The position numbers were made by a program, and so were the translations under genes. 64,000 nucleotides of DNA from Desarmillaria ectypa (taxonomy: Eukaryota > Basidiomycota > Agaricomycetes > Agaricales > Physalacriaceae). Position 1 is the first letter of the stretch. Every line of letters starts with the position of its first letter. Of this stretch, positions 33,951-44,271 are shown piece by piece. The notes beneath the pieces were generated by a model. That model was not told the origin of the DNA, searched no databases, and was given only the letters and a program-made list of their open reading frames with translations. The DNA lies in assembly GCA_030407005.1 (NCBI GenBank), contig JAUDYN010000001.1:3162001-3226000 (forward strand). The letters are read 5' to 3'.

Positions 33951-34775
33951 TCAAATGACCATCTTGTCATCATCAGAATCCTCTCCCGTCCCGTCGTTCT
34001 TTTCAGCGCGGACTTTCAAGCCAGGCTGTTCCCTATACTTTACGCATAGCTTCATCTTCGACCAGACCACCCTCGCCGACTCGGAAGCAACATTTCTCGT
34101 CTGAACCAAATCCTTCTCATCGAAACCACCAGAAAACGACCGCCAATTTGTCCAAACGCACTTGACGCGCTCATCAAGTCCGTCAGCGAAAAGGAACGCG
34201 AAGCATCCGCCCGCATCCAAAAGCGCTACCTCTTCACTGGATGGATCGACAATGAATTGCTTCGACGAAGCTAACCGGCCAACGGTGACGGCGCAAACCA
34301 TGCCTTTCATCGGTATGGAAACGGCATTGAGGAAGGCGAGCGTGCTGGCATTGATCATCGCCGCTGTCAGGCCATCTTTCCATGACTTTGACGGTAAGCT
34401 GAGGGCCTGGACAACTAGCTGGATGAGTGTCCTAGGATTCTGCGTGAGGAGTAAGGATGGTGTCAGAGCAGAAGCAATGGCGGATGCTAGTGATTTGGAT
34501 TCCGTCGCTGAAACGTTGGAAAGTGGACGCAGATGAACGTCCAACGTAGCTTTTGAAGGATTTTCTGCGGATAGGCGAGCTTCAATGGGCCCTGAGAGTG
34601 ATACCAGTGCTATATTTTCGGGTCCTAAAATGATGTTGAGCAATGGTCACCATTAGCATTTTGCAGGAGATTTACCGAAGCCAAACCGTGCGGACCCATC
34701 CACACGGGCTAAATCATCGAAATTGACACTCAAATCGCGCAGGTCACTGTTTTTTCGTCCGTCGCGTCGGGACAT
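33951..34775 (-). CDS. RRP46: Exosome subunit Rrp46 (RNase PH fold)
   Basis: Exon 1 (34676-34775) starts MSRRDGRKNSDLRDLSVNFD and ends SARFGFG; a 51-bp intron (34625-34675) leads to exon 2 (33951-34624) with ENIALVSLSGPIEARLSAE, LLLTQNPRTLIQLVVQAL, MINASTLAFLNAVSIPMKGM and LDAGGCFAFLF. This is the order of fungal Rrp46, a structural RNase PH-like subunit of the RNA exosome ring used in rRNA processing and RNA decay. Length (about 258 aa) is normal. The start is the first ATG of the family-matching frame. Confidence 0.92.
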
Positions 34776-34998
34776 GGAGAGGCAGAGAAACGGCGCCGTT
34801 TTAGGCTTGTTGAGATTGCCTCTCCGGGAAACCGGCCCGGAAGTACGCTTATAGCTTGCGAGCGTGAATTTATCTTCAATTGTCATATGCATTGGGCCAA
34901 AACCAAATGCACTACACATGCCGTATTCGTGATCGTAATCATTAATTAATAAATATATAAGAGTCCAGAAGGATAAGAACGAGAACGTCATCATTAAA

Positions 34999-36108
34999 TC
35001 ATTCAAAGAAGGGCAAATCAAGGGTGGCCGTTACAGTCAACATCTTTACCACGCCGTCGATAGCGATACCTACGAGGACATTGGTTAGCATGATGTGTTG
35101 AATGATTCGACAGATTACGAACCGTGATTGATACCTTCCGATCCAGCCTGCAACAGTCCGGTAAGGTTGGTTACTTCCGTCACGTACTTCTGGCCCAAGT
35201 AACTGTGTTCTCCAACAGCAGCGGCAACGAGCTCATCACTAAGTTGAGCCAAATATCAGTACCAAAAATAGCAAGAACTGGTTAATGACAAACCGGCCGA
35301 TGTTGTATCCATCGGGAATGATGTTATGGCCTTCACTTACGTCCTGGAAGGACGGGTTTCAATCATATGGTACGTTGACATTTCTCAACAATCTTACCTC
35401 CTCTTTGGAGACACTGCGAAGAACATCAGGTAAAATCGTATGCTTATTGGCGAAGATTCTACTCACGCGAGGAACAGCGCACCACTATTTGCAGCTGGGC
35501 CAGTTTGAGGGAAGACGCTGCTCCAGATTTAATTAAGAGAAGGCTTGGTGACAGGCTGCTCGATGACGCACCGGAAGTGATTTCCACCGGTTAAACTCTC
35601 TATGCATGTGCCAAATATGGGGACATTGAAATTCTGTCGGATGACAGCCTGATAGCAGGTGAATCGAAAGCGTTGGACAAACATAGCGATGGCCTACTGT
35701 TTCGTTGACATCTCCACGACCATCACCCAAGTTGGCGGATTGTGGTGTTCCAATATGTTGGCCAAAGCATTCGATTGAGCTGCGGAATGTGAGAAGATAA
35801 AGGTTGCGAATTGGAAAAGATTGAGTTACAATCCAATGGCGCGGAAATAGTTAATAGCACCCAGGGGAGAATTGATGTCCAGGACAGTGTGCGTGCTCTT
35901 GCCAGATATAATAACCTACAAGAAGTTGAGAACCTTTCCTGCAGGTAGCTGAGTGCCAACGTACATTAAGAGGCTCCCCAAGTCCCGCCGACTTGTCAAG
36001 CATTGTCCCGCCGGTCAAGAGCGGATTATAAAAGTCATTTGCGCTGCGGCAAGAGATAGGACTCGCGATAACTGCAGGCAGGAAGAATAATAAAAAGAAA
36101 GACAACAT
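34999..36108 (-). CDS. Secreted protein of unknown function, agaricomycete family
   Basis: It starts MLSFFLLFFLPAVIAS (signal peptide). Exons read SANDFYNPLLTGGTMLDKSAG, EPLNV, ISGKSTHTVLDI, INYFRAIG, CFGQHIGTPQSANLGDGRGDVN, IGG-type ESLTGGNHFR, EGHNIIPDGYNIGRD and GLLQAGSEGINHG, ending LPFFE and TGA (34999-35001). I recognise this as a widespread family in agaricomycetes without known function; it has conserved Gly/Asn-rich blocks and no catalytic signature that I know. About six introns. A TATA box (minus strand TATTTATAAA, about 36201-36210) lies about 95 bp upstream of the start. Confidence 0.75.
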
Positions 36109-37011
36109 CTTAGAGAAAGAAAGAGGGACAAGGTCAAGATGACGGGGCAGGGGGGAAAAAGGGTGTGTTAGAACACAGAGAGATAGCCAGTGGGAAAGGC
36201 CTTTATAAATAAGTATGTTGTATGATCATGGTTGCTACTTTCGTACATCACGGTAGAGCAGCGGGATTGCCGGGTACATTGTAGAGCTTGTATCACTGTG
36301 TGAATGATCCAAGACAGAGTACCATGTGGAAGACAGCATACAGATCACGTTCTTATGCTTTCTTCCATCTCATGTGGTCCTCATCAGCTCGAAGCGGTTT
36401 CGTTCGATAAATCAGAGGCGGACGCGTTAACGTTCATTGAGTTAACACGTGTCGATGTCCAAGAGGGAAAATAGCCTCCGGATCATCATGTTCATTCTCT
36501 TGAGAAAACAGTGCAAGACCAGTAGCACAAGGTCCTGGAAATGCTTGCCTTGGGAACTTGGAAGGGCCGGAAGGACAGTACAAGCTGATCGGCCCACAGC
36601 GAGTCCGTAGCCGAGATAAAGACAGGATGCTGAACATTGATGCGACAACAGCTTTTCCCAGGTCAAGATCCAGTCACCAGCACTGAAGAAGATATCGAAG
36701 AGGTCGAAGCAGCGGTACAGAAAGAGAAGCGCCACGTGCTTCCGATCATATTGCTTGTCAGACTTGGTGTGACCACCGCACCCCTTTCGACAAAGTACCA
36801 CGACCATACTCCTTTCTTCCCTCAATATTATCAAGGTTCAACCCACATCAAGACATATATTACTCTTATAATCTATATCACCGTATTACAACAAGAGCAA
36901 GGCCGTCGGTCACCGGTAATTTCTCTATCATACTGTAATCCTTTTCGTCAACCTTATCAGTTTCCTTTCAGTACTTGCGATTTCCTCTTTCAGTTGAAAC
37001 GGCCTAACTTT
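36109..37011. promoter_or_regulatory. Divergent intergenic region between secreted protein and coiled-coil protein
   Basis: It carries the TATA box of the minus-strand secreted protein gene. The plus-strand frame of the next gene is open from 36637, but the encoded sequence before 37012 is not conserved-looking, and pyrimidine tracts suggest 5' UTR. Confidence 0.5.
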
Positions 37012-40000
37012 ATGGAGAATCTGACGTTACCTGCTCCCACTTTTACGGAATTCAAGTTCAAAGACATCGGACGGCCTCCTGCACTGCTTCATCGCTTTAC
37101 TTCAGCACACTTGGCCGGGATTGAGCCTTCGCCATCCCCAAGTCCGCCACCAGAGCAGCATTCTGGTGCTTCCAGCCCGTCGATTTCCAGATCGCGACCG
37201 ACTTTAATGCAAGTCCTTGGAACAGGCCTCAGCGACGCCGATGTAGCTGGAAACGCTGCATCTACTTCAGATGACGCCATTTCCGGACTCACACTACAGC
37301 CCTCATCCAGCATCGTCTCTCCCACTGTACCTTCCTTAATAACTCTCCCTATTGACAAGGCTTTATTAAACATGTCTGAATGGCAGTTGCGGTATCCATC
37401 TTCTGAGCCACCAAAGCCTGACCCACATACTCACCCCTCTTCCACGCCGCTGCCCGCCTCCACAACCAAAGTTGTTCCTCCGGCTTCAGACGATTTACCA
37501 TTGCAAGCAGAGAATTCTTTGGAGACTCTAATCAAGCTCAAAGACCAGCTCTTGTCTTCGCTGGCCTCCTACACCCCTCCAAATCCATCCGCTGTGTTTC
37601 TTCTCGCCAAAGCATCACGCGAACAGTCTTCTGCCGCCCTCGATGCTGCCAAACGTGCTCATATACTGGCACAGCAGTCGTTGTGTTCTGTTCAAGAATG
37701 TGTCAATGTTGCACATGATGCACTTGTCACAGCTGAACAAGCTCATTCCCTAGCAGAGGATGCGACACTTGCCACAGATAAACTTAAAAATGACAATGAG
37801 CCATGGAAGGTCCTGGAAGAAGCTGTCAGAACTGAGCTTGCCTCTTTGACTCGATGGATAGCGTCGGAAGAAAAGTCTAGATCATCTGCTGAGACGAGAA
37901 GATTTGCCAATAGCACACGAGATTTGGGTGCCAGCAATGATGCTTCGGGTGAAAACCTGCGCTCCGACAGGGCTACCCAACTATCGCGAGGCTCCATAAA
38001 CGGTTTCGAACCCATGCCTGACATCGTCATGTGCTCTCCTGACGATCTATGTAATAACGTAGAACTCCCTCATGAGCAGGTCAACGACACACTGGTGCCA
38101 GACGATGTCCTACGCCGTCGGCAGGAGATACAACGCAGACTTGATGAAGTGATGGCCGCTGCCGAGGCTAAACGGTTGGAAGACGAAGCACGAGATTTAG
38201 CGCTGCGCAAGGACGAAGAGGAACGACTGAAGAGGGCGAAGGATGCCGAACTTGCAGCCAGGCGGGCCCGAGAGGAAGAAGAGGCCGATATCTTGCAGGC
38301 ACGACAACAGCGAGAGAAGGAAAAGAAACAACAGGCTGAACAAGCCGAGGCTCAAAGAGTCGCACAGGAAAAAGAACGACGCGAGGCTGAACAAGCACTG
38401 GCTAACAGAAGTAAAAAGGTTGAGAGGAGACGTACGCTCGAGTTGAAAAGGCACCAGGATTTACTGGCTGAGCAGAAGAAGCAACGCGAGGAGGTGCAGC
38501 GAGCGAAGATGCAATACAATCGCGTACAGGCCGCACGGATACATGCAGAGAGAGCGAAGGTTTTGTCTACAGACAATGCAACCAGTCCTGCTCCGCCACT
38601 TCCCACTAGCTCGGTGATTCCGCAGTCGAATGGGATTCCTCATCCTTCTGATTTGGAAGCAGCACCTACAAATGCAGCACCATTTGTACCCATAGAACCC
38701 TCCTCTCAACCTCGGGTGTCTTCTCCTACGTCGTCGTCCTCGCATCCCATCGATCCGACTACGACTTCATTGGGGCCCGCCAGCGCGCAAATAGGGAGTG
38801 TTGGGGTTCAGCAGATGTCTTTAGAGGCCGTCTTACCTGTGCAAGCCGCCACGCAGCTTCTCCAGAAACGGAATCATCGGGCGCTCTCGGACGACGTGAA
38901 GCTGGGAACAGCTTCCGCGCCTAGCACTGACCCGTCGCCTTCTTTAATCCACACCACCTCTCTTGGACTACGAACTCGCGTGTCTGAAATGTCACCGGTG
39001 CTTCCGATTTTGCCGCCAGTGGATACCACCAAAATGATGCATGCTCTTCCGAGCGAGCCAGATTCCAAAGTCTTGTCAACATCTCCGTCCGACATTATTA
39101 GTCCGCGTATAGGCATCTTCGAATCCCAAAGGCATTTATCCACCGACGAGCACAGTCTTCCTCCCATTGAATCTCTTTCGCAATCTCACCTCAGCACACC
39201 AGAGTCCGAGACCATGGTGCCATATTCTACCTCAGATAATGGCAATGTTCCCATTATCAAGATAGAAAACATGGATGAGCTTTTCCATGTACAAGAGGCT
39301 AAACTACGGTATATTCGGGAGCGGAATCATATCAGTCCGTCGCAGATAGTAAAAGTAGAGGAGGCCGACCGCCAGAGTCTTAACACCGCCTCTCAGCCTC
39401 CAAAGGGTGCAGAAGCAGCTTCTGCTGTCTCATCACCCGTCCAAAGCGTTATTCCTCTCAATCCTATACCTACTTCTACTCTTCCCCCTGCCGTAGGCTC
39501 CATACAGACCCCAGATATTCCTGCTCCTCAGAATAATGCCGCCCAGATGCCCCTGAAACATGCTCAATCAACGCCTGCTGCTGCAACAAATTCCCTTACT
39601 TTACCTCGAAAGCCCACAAAAGCAATGGCTTCTAAGACTTCTTCAGTCAATCAAATAACCTCTCAGCCTTCCCGAGGGAACCAACATGCGTCTTCAATCA
39701 ACCAGCCAATGCCTCCGAACAATCCAAAGGCACCACCGCCCCCAGTCAATCAGAAAGCACTACCGGTCAAGCAACAGGCACGCATTGCAGCCATTTCTCG
39801 TCCTGCTCCCAACGCCGCTCCGGCACCGATGCCTCTTATCCAGAAGAAAACGCCTACAAAACCGCGATCAACATCACCACTGACAGGTCAGGTAGACCTC
39901 GGGCGTGCCATTCACAGCCAACCTTCATACCCATCAGGACCTTCAACCTCTCGTGTATTCGAACCCCGTGGACCATCACCGATGGGACCGGAAGGTTTTC

Positions 40001-40725
40001 CCAGCGAAAGTGGATGGCATAATGCTCGTCCTGTCGACGAAGATGCTGCTCATGAGCGTCGTTCCTACGAATCTGACCGATATTCGTCTTCGTCCAACAG
40101 ACGCAGCCGGTACTCTCCCACTCAGGATTATTCAAACGCGCCCAATTCAAGCTCATGCGATAGGCATTATAATCATTACCATCCCTCTCTTTCGCCGAGT
40201 CCCCGAGGCAGGCCCATGTCCCCGATTGCTCGTTCTCCTTCACCGGCCCCTGGCATGAAGCGGCGACGGCGAGAAGAATCTGTTTTTGTTCGCAACCGCC
40301 GTCAGCGACAAGAAGACAGTGGTCCTTACAGCCGTGAACCGATGCCAAGGGCGAGAGGCATACCTTCACGACCGCAGACACCCCCCGCCGTTTGGAACAG
40401 GGATATTTCTCCACCTCCAACGTTAGTATCACGACTCGGAACGAACATAGATTATACTGGAGACAATCCTGTCGCGGATTACGACTACTCTACAGCTTCT
40501 GCTTATCCACCTACCTATTCTTACAAGACCAACCGTCGACCTGACAGTCCACCTTCTCGAAGCAGTAGCGGCAACAAGAACCACCTACTTGGACGACTTA
40601 GCAATATATCTGGGAAACCCCCTCCTTCTCAACCAACGCGCGGTCGCAAAGGTCGAGGTGGTGGAAATTCCAAGCCCCGTTTGGCTGCTCGTATAGGTGA
40701 CGCTAGTATCAATGACTCTTATTAA
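37012..40725 (+). CDS. Large disordered protein with coiled coil and basic C-terminus
   Basis: A single exon of about 1237 codons from ATG 37012 (MENLTLPAPTFTEFKFKDIG) to TAA at 40723-40725. Layout: Ser/Pro-rich N-terminus; an Ala-rich helical stretch (about 37540-37800); a long charged coiled coil rich in Glu, Arg, Lys and Gln (about 38110-38570); a long Pro/Ser-rich region; an Arg/Ser segment (SRYSPTQDY, MSPIARSPSPAPGMKRRRREE); and an Arg/Gly end (RGRKGRGGGN). These features suggest a nuclear or RNA-associated protein, but no defined domain is seen and I do not know the function. The frame stays open upstream to 36637; I chose 37012 because the preceding sequence looks like untranslated leader. 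A polyadenylation-like aataaa lies at about 40856. Confidence 0.75.
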   Translation: MENLTLPAPTFTEFKFKDIGRPPALLHRFTSAHLAGIEPSPSPSPPPEQHSGASSPSISRSRPTLMQVLGTGLSDADVAGNAASTSDDAISGLTLQPSSSIVSPTVPSLITLPIDKALLNMSEWQLRYPSSEPPKPDPHTHPSSTPLPASTTKVVPPASDDLPLQAENSLETLIKLKDQLLSSLASYTPPNPSAVFLLAKASREQSSAALDAAKRAHILAQQSLCSVQECVNVAHDALVTAEQAHSLAEDATLATDKLKNDNEPWKVLEEAVRTELASLTRWIASEEKSRSSAETRRFANSTRDLGASNDASGENLRSDRATQLSRGSINGFEPMPDIVMCSPDDLCNNVELPHEQVNDTLVPDDVLRRRQEIQRRLDEVMAAAEAKRLEDEARDLALRKDEEERLKRAKDAELAARRAREEEEADILQARQQREKEKKQQAEQAEAQRVAQEKERREAEQALANRSKKVERRRTLELKRHQDLLAEQKKQREEVQRAKMQYNRVQAARIHAERAKVLSTDNATSPAPPLPTSSVIPQSNGIPHPSDLEAAPTNAAPFVPIEPSSQPRVSSPTSSSSHPIDPTTTSLGPASAQIGSVGVQQMSLEAVLPVQAATQLLQKRNHRALSDDVKLGTASAPSTDPSPSLIHTTSLGLRTRVSEMSPVLPILPPVDTTKMMHALPSEPDSKVLSTSPSDIISPRIGIFESQRHLSTDEHSLPPIESLSQSHLSTPESETMVPYSTSDNGNVPIIKIENMDELFHVQEAKLRYIRERNHISPSQIVKVEEADRQSLNTASQPPKGAEAASAVSSPVQSVIPLNPIPTSTLPPAVGSIQTPDIPAPQNNAAQMPLKHAQSTPAAATNSLTLPRKPTKAMASKTSSVNQITSQPSRGNQHASSINQPMPPNNPKAPPPPVNQKALPVKQQARIAAISRPAPNAAPAPMPLIQKKTPTKPRSTSPLTGQVDLGRAIHSQPSYPSGPSTSRVFEPRGPSPMGPEGFPSESGWHNARPVDEDAAHERRSYESDRYSSSSNRRSRYSPTQDYSNAPNSSSCDRHYNHYHPSLSPSPRGRPMSPIARSPSPAPGMKRRRREESVFVRNRRQRQEDSGPYSREPMPRARGIPSRPQTPPAVWNRDISPPPTLVSRLGTNIDYTGDNPVADYDYSTASAYPPTYSYKTNRRPDSPPSRSSSGNKNHLLGRLSNISGKPPPSQPTRGRKGRGGGNSKPRLAARIGDASINDSY

Positions 40726-41812
40726 TCGACGACGAAGTGAGTTTAAGTTGAAATCCAGGGATTCGGATATGTTTAACTGATTCAGACAAGTAGATTGTGT
40801 ATAAGTATAATTCTCTTTCATATTCTTTTGCTGTGGGCTCTTGACTTGTGAAGAACAATAAACGTTTTCCCTTTTCGACGGAGCACATTATATTTGGGTA
40901 TTGCTAATCAGATGTCGTTGTATCATGGGAAATAAACATTTCCGACATACGATGCGAACAAACTTTGGAGCAGAAATCCCTAAAATGCAGAATGAAGTTC
41001 CCACGGCAATCTCCGTTAATCGAGTTCAGGGACCTCGATCGTCGCACAATATGAATAAGGTTGTGCACAGAAAATAAGACTTGAGTTCTGCCAAGGTGAA
41101 GGATGCTCACGAAAAGCTAGAGTCGGTGTAGAGTCGGTTTCCGTCCAGTCCCGATTGGACCGGTCCGCAGGTGGCGTTGAGGCGCATCGTACGCATAAAG
41201 GGTAACCTTCACCAGCAATTTTGACTCACCTCCATTTTTCTGATCATCTCAATATAGATTTCGATGATGCAAACTCATGTCTGTCGCAACGGACAAGACT
41301 GAGTCGCATGGCTTTGGGCACTAATTGCCGCGCGCTCGGACGAAGCCTAGTCTGCGGCCCTTTTACAGGAAAAGGCCAATGTCGTGACTATACCTGGTAC
41401 GTCCCTGCAAATCGACTAGTGTATACCTCTTGTTTACTAGACTCATTTTTCTTTTTTCCCTTTCGTAGGGAGCGCCTTTTTTTGACTGAAACAGCCCATT
41501 CGTCGGGTGGTCGAGGATTAATGTCTTGAGCCGGGACTCGCCTGGATAGCAAAGTAGACTGGGCTGCGCAAAAATATTAGCACCGTCGGGTCGATTGTTT
41601 GATGTCAATCAAGCTCATGTGCGGAAGGCTGCCACCTTGTTTCGGTCCATTATCGTCAGGCTGCGGACCTATCGATATCATTCACACGCTCGCTGCTACC
41701 CGCGTTCAGGATATAAAAGTATCCCCCTTCTCCTTCTCTTTTTCACTCCAATACCCAGTACCCCATCCCCACCACTCGTTACTCCCCCTTCACACTCACT
41801 CATCATCCAACC
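40726..41812. other. Intergenic region with the promoter of the DPBB gene
   Basis: No gene was found. AATAAA near 40856 probably ends the coiled-coil gene. A clear TATA box (gatataaaag, about 41710-41719) sits about 100 bp upstream of the DPBB start. Confidence 0.6.
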
Positions 41813-42737
41813 ATGTTCAACGATGCAGCAGTCGTTCTCCTCCTCACTCTGACATCCTTTGTCACTGCCACAATCAGCCTTCCCCACGGTGAACGTCCTC
41901 TGCACCGTCGTCGCGGCTGGGCCCGCCGCACCCCAGCGAACCGTCAAGCAGGATCTCATGGCCACGAAGACCACATGTCGCACCCAGCCTCCGGAGGATT
42001 ATCCTCGCAAGCCCTTGCAGTGGCGCTGACGACTACTACGTCTGGTAAGTACCATTTTTATTCTTTCCTTGAAAGCTAGACAATCCATGATCCTCATGTA
42101 GCCGCGACCTCGGTCACTACGCAGGCGACCGGTACTACGACCAGTTCGGAGTCGTCGTCCACTGGTTCTACCTCTGGCATCGTTGCGGCTACATCATCAA
42201 GCCCAAACACCGGAGAGAGTAAGTTGACCGCCACTTCTGTTCTTTTCTCTCTCGCTCATATCAAAATCTCCCAGTTACCTACTACAGCAGTACGTCGTCG
42301 TTCGTCATTGGTATGGTCGTGAAACATCTAACATGATTTTGTAGCTGGTCTAGGCGCTTGTGGTGTAACTAGCGCCGACACCGACCGCATTGTCGCGCTC
42401 TCCCAAGAGCTGTACGATCAGTATACGTATGACTAACTCCAAGTTATTTTATATTTCCCCTCTCTCATGGAGTTTTGGTTTAGCACGAATGGCAACTCGA
42501 ACGACAACCCCTTGTGTGGAAAGACCATCCACATTGAATGTGCGTTATTGTACGAGTTCTCTCTGTCCATTTACTGACCACATTGCAGACGGCTCAAGTT
42601 CCACCGACGTGACTGTGGTAGACCGATGCACTGGATGCTCAAGCACCGACCTAGACCTATCTCCCACCGCGTTTACCGACTTGGCCAGTGAAGATGATGG
42701 TCGTCTATATGGCGCCTCATGGTATTTCACATCTTAA
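41813..42737 (+). CDS. Expansin-like / RlpA-like DPBB secreted protein
   Basis: It starts MFNDAAVVLLLTLTSFVTATIS (signal peptide). A basic His/Arg stretch and a Ser/Thr-rich linker follow, then the double-psi beta-barrel: ITYYS, TGLGACGVTSADTDRIVALS, NPLCGKTI, DVTVVDRCTGC, DLDLSPTAFTDLA and ASWYFTS, TAA at 42735-42737. Cys and the DRC-G-C pattern match fungal barwin-like proteins such as loosenins, which loosen cellulosic walls without lytic activity; function here is inferred. Five introns, one flanking a short exon of about 15 bases that encodes ITYYS. There is no CBM1. Confidence 0.87.
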
Positions 42738-43071
42738 ACTATACCCCTCGTTACAGTTTTAGAATATTAAAGGAAGTTATCCGGATTGATCTACTGGATA
42801 GGTCATCGCTGCTTATTTAGGGCCTGGCGCCATTGGTATTATCCGACTTGTTGCATACTATACTGCTGACTGCTGGCTTTAATTGTTATCGTTTCCCTTG
42901 ATGGGATTTATCATACTTCGTCTGTTACTGCAGAAAAAGGTCCAAGCTTGACACAATAACGGAATTACAGGAAACATCACGCATCCACGGCCTCAACTAT
43001 ATAATAAATGCCCCAGCTTCTACTTTTGATTCACAAAGAATACATTGTTACAGTACATATTCATCCTTTCT
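42738..43071. other. Convergent spacer, DPBB and RVS161-like genes
   Basis: 334 bp with no coding signal; it should contain both transcript ends. Confidence 0.5.
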
Positions 43072-44271
43072 CTATGCGCCGCATATTGACAACTCTCGCA
43101 TTTCTTGGAGTACACCTTCAACCTGGGCATCCAGTTGGCCGGCCGCGTAATCGTCTCTAACGCTATCCGCGAAATAACTAGGACTGGCTAAGTAAAACAT
43201 AGGCCGTCATAGATAGAGACAAACCGTTGGACACCGCTCAGCTTCTCATAACCTTCCTCTGCGAATTTGGATTGCATTCGTATCATGGCTTCGAAACTGG
43301 GGTCGAAGTACGGTACGCGCAAGTCAAGCAGTTGCGGAAGTTCGGCAATCAACTGGTCATTGAGCATGTCGAAAACTTCCTTCGCTTCGTCGTGCTCTTG
43401 TTGCGCCTATGAGTATATGTGAGAAAAACGCAGCATACGACGGGGAAAATGTACCTTGGGCAGTTTTGTAGGATCTTCACTGGGCTTGTCGATAAGTTTC
43501 CTAAGTTTACTCCTGGCAGCATCGTAATCTAACAACTACACGCCACTAAGCAAGATATTTCTCGAAAACAAGATCAGCACACCTTCTTATTACGCTTGGC
43601 AATATGCTCGTTCACGACGGGAAAGTATGCACACATTTTCCCCAAGGGTTCTGAAATTGCTGTTCGATACGGAACATCCTAAACGGTATTAGACTTTTGG
43701 GGCTTAACAGGGTCTGGCTGATATTTACGAGTTCCCGACCAAAGCTTCCGTCTACATCCTCGACCGACCGTTTGTAAGCATGACCGGCCATTGCACCGTC
43801 AGATGTACGGTCAGCCGCTCCATAGAACGTTTCCAACGTTTCCGCTATACGAGCCTGCGCAGCCGTCATCGCTGAATTAGGTATCCGTCAATGTCCCGTA
43901 GATAACCTGATGCTAGGGCCCTTGCCTCGCATAGCATCCCAATAGCCTTTGCTGTCTTTCTGAAGTGTTTGACATTCCTTCTCAAACCTATTACACGTCA
44001 ATACGAAATGAGTACGGGTCCAATGCACGGCGTACGTCCTGTATTTGGCCTCCTCGTCGGTGAACTCTCTGTCGACAGTTCTCTCTATCTGGCCGGTCTT
44101 TTGAAGGAGCTGCGATGATGCGATAGCGTCATATGAGGGAGGGTCTCATCAAAAGGCAATGCGCCTACCGTTGTGCCAGCTCGATTTACTGATTTCTTGA
44201 AACTAAGCAAGGGCGATTAGTGAAAGTTCAGTTGAAAGAGATGAATCCGTGTCGTACCCTGACCAGCTCAT
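43072..44271 (-). CDS. BAR-domain protein, Rvs161 (amphiphysin) family
   Basis: The start MSWSG joins across an intron to FKKSVNRAG; later exons give LLQKTGQIERTVDREFTDEE, TAAQARIAETLETFYGA, GAMAGHAYKRSVEDVDGSFG, CAYFPVVNEHIAKRNKKLLDYD and AARSKLRKLIDKPS, MLNDQLIAELPQLLDLRVP, GYEKLSGVQR and ADSVRDDYAAGQLDAQVEG, TAG at 43072-43074. It is BAR only, without an SH3 domain, hence Rvs161-like rather than Rvs167-like. Rvs161 partners with Rvs167 to bend membranes during endocytic vesicle scission. About eight introns. It appears complete. Confidence 0.9.

Noticed and set aside
36637..37011. Upstream extension of the coiled-coil protein to an ATG at 36637
   Set aside because: The added 125 residues are unlike the rest and the stretch has leader-like pyrimidine tracts; the frame may be open by chance, though this is not excluded.
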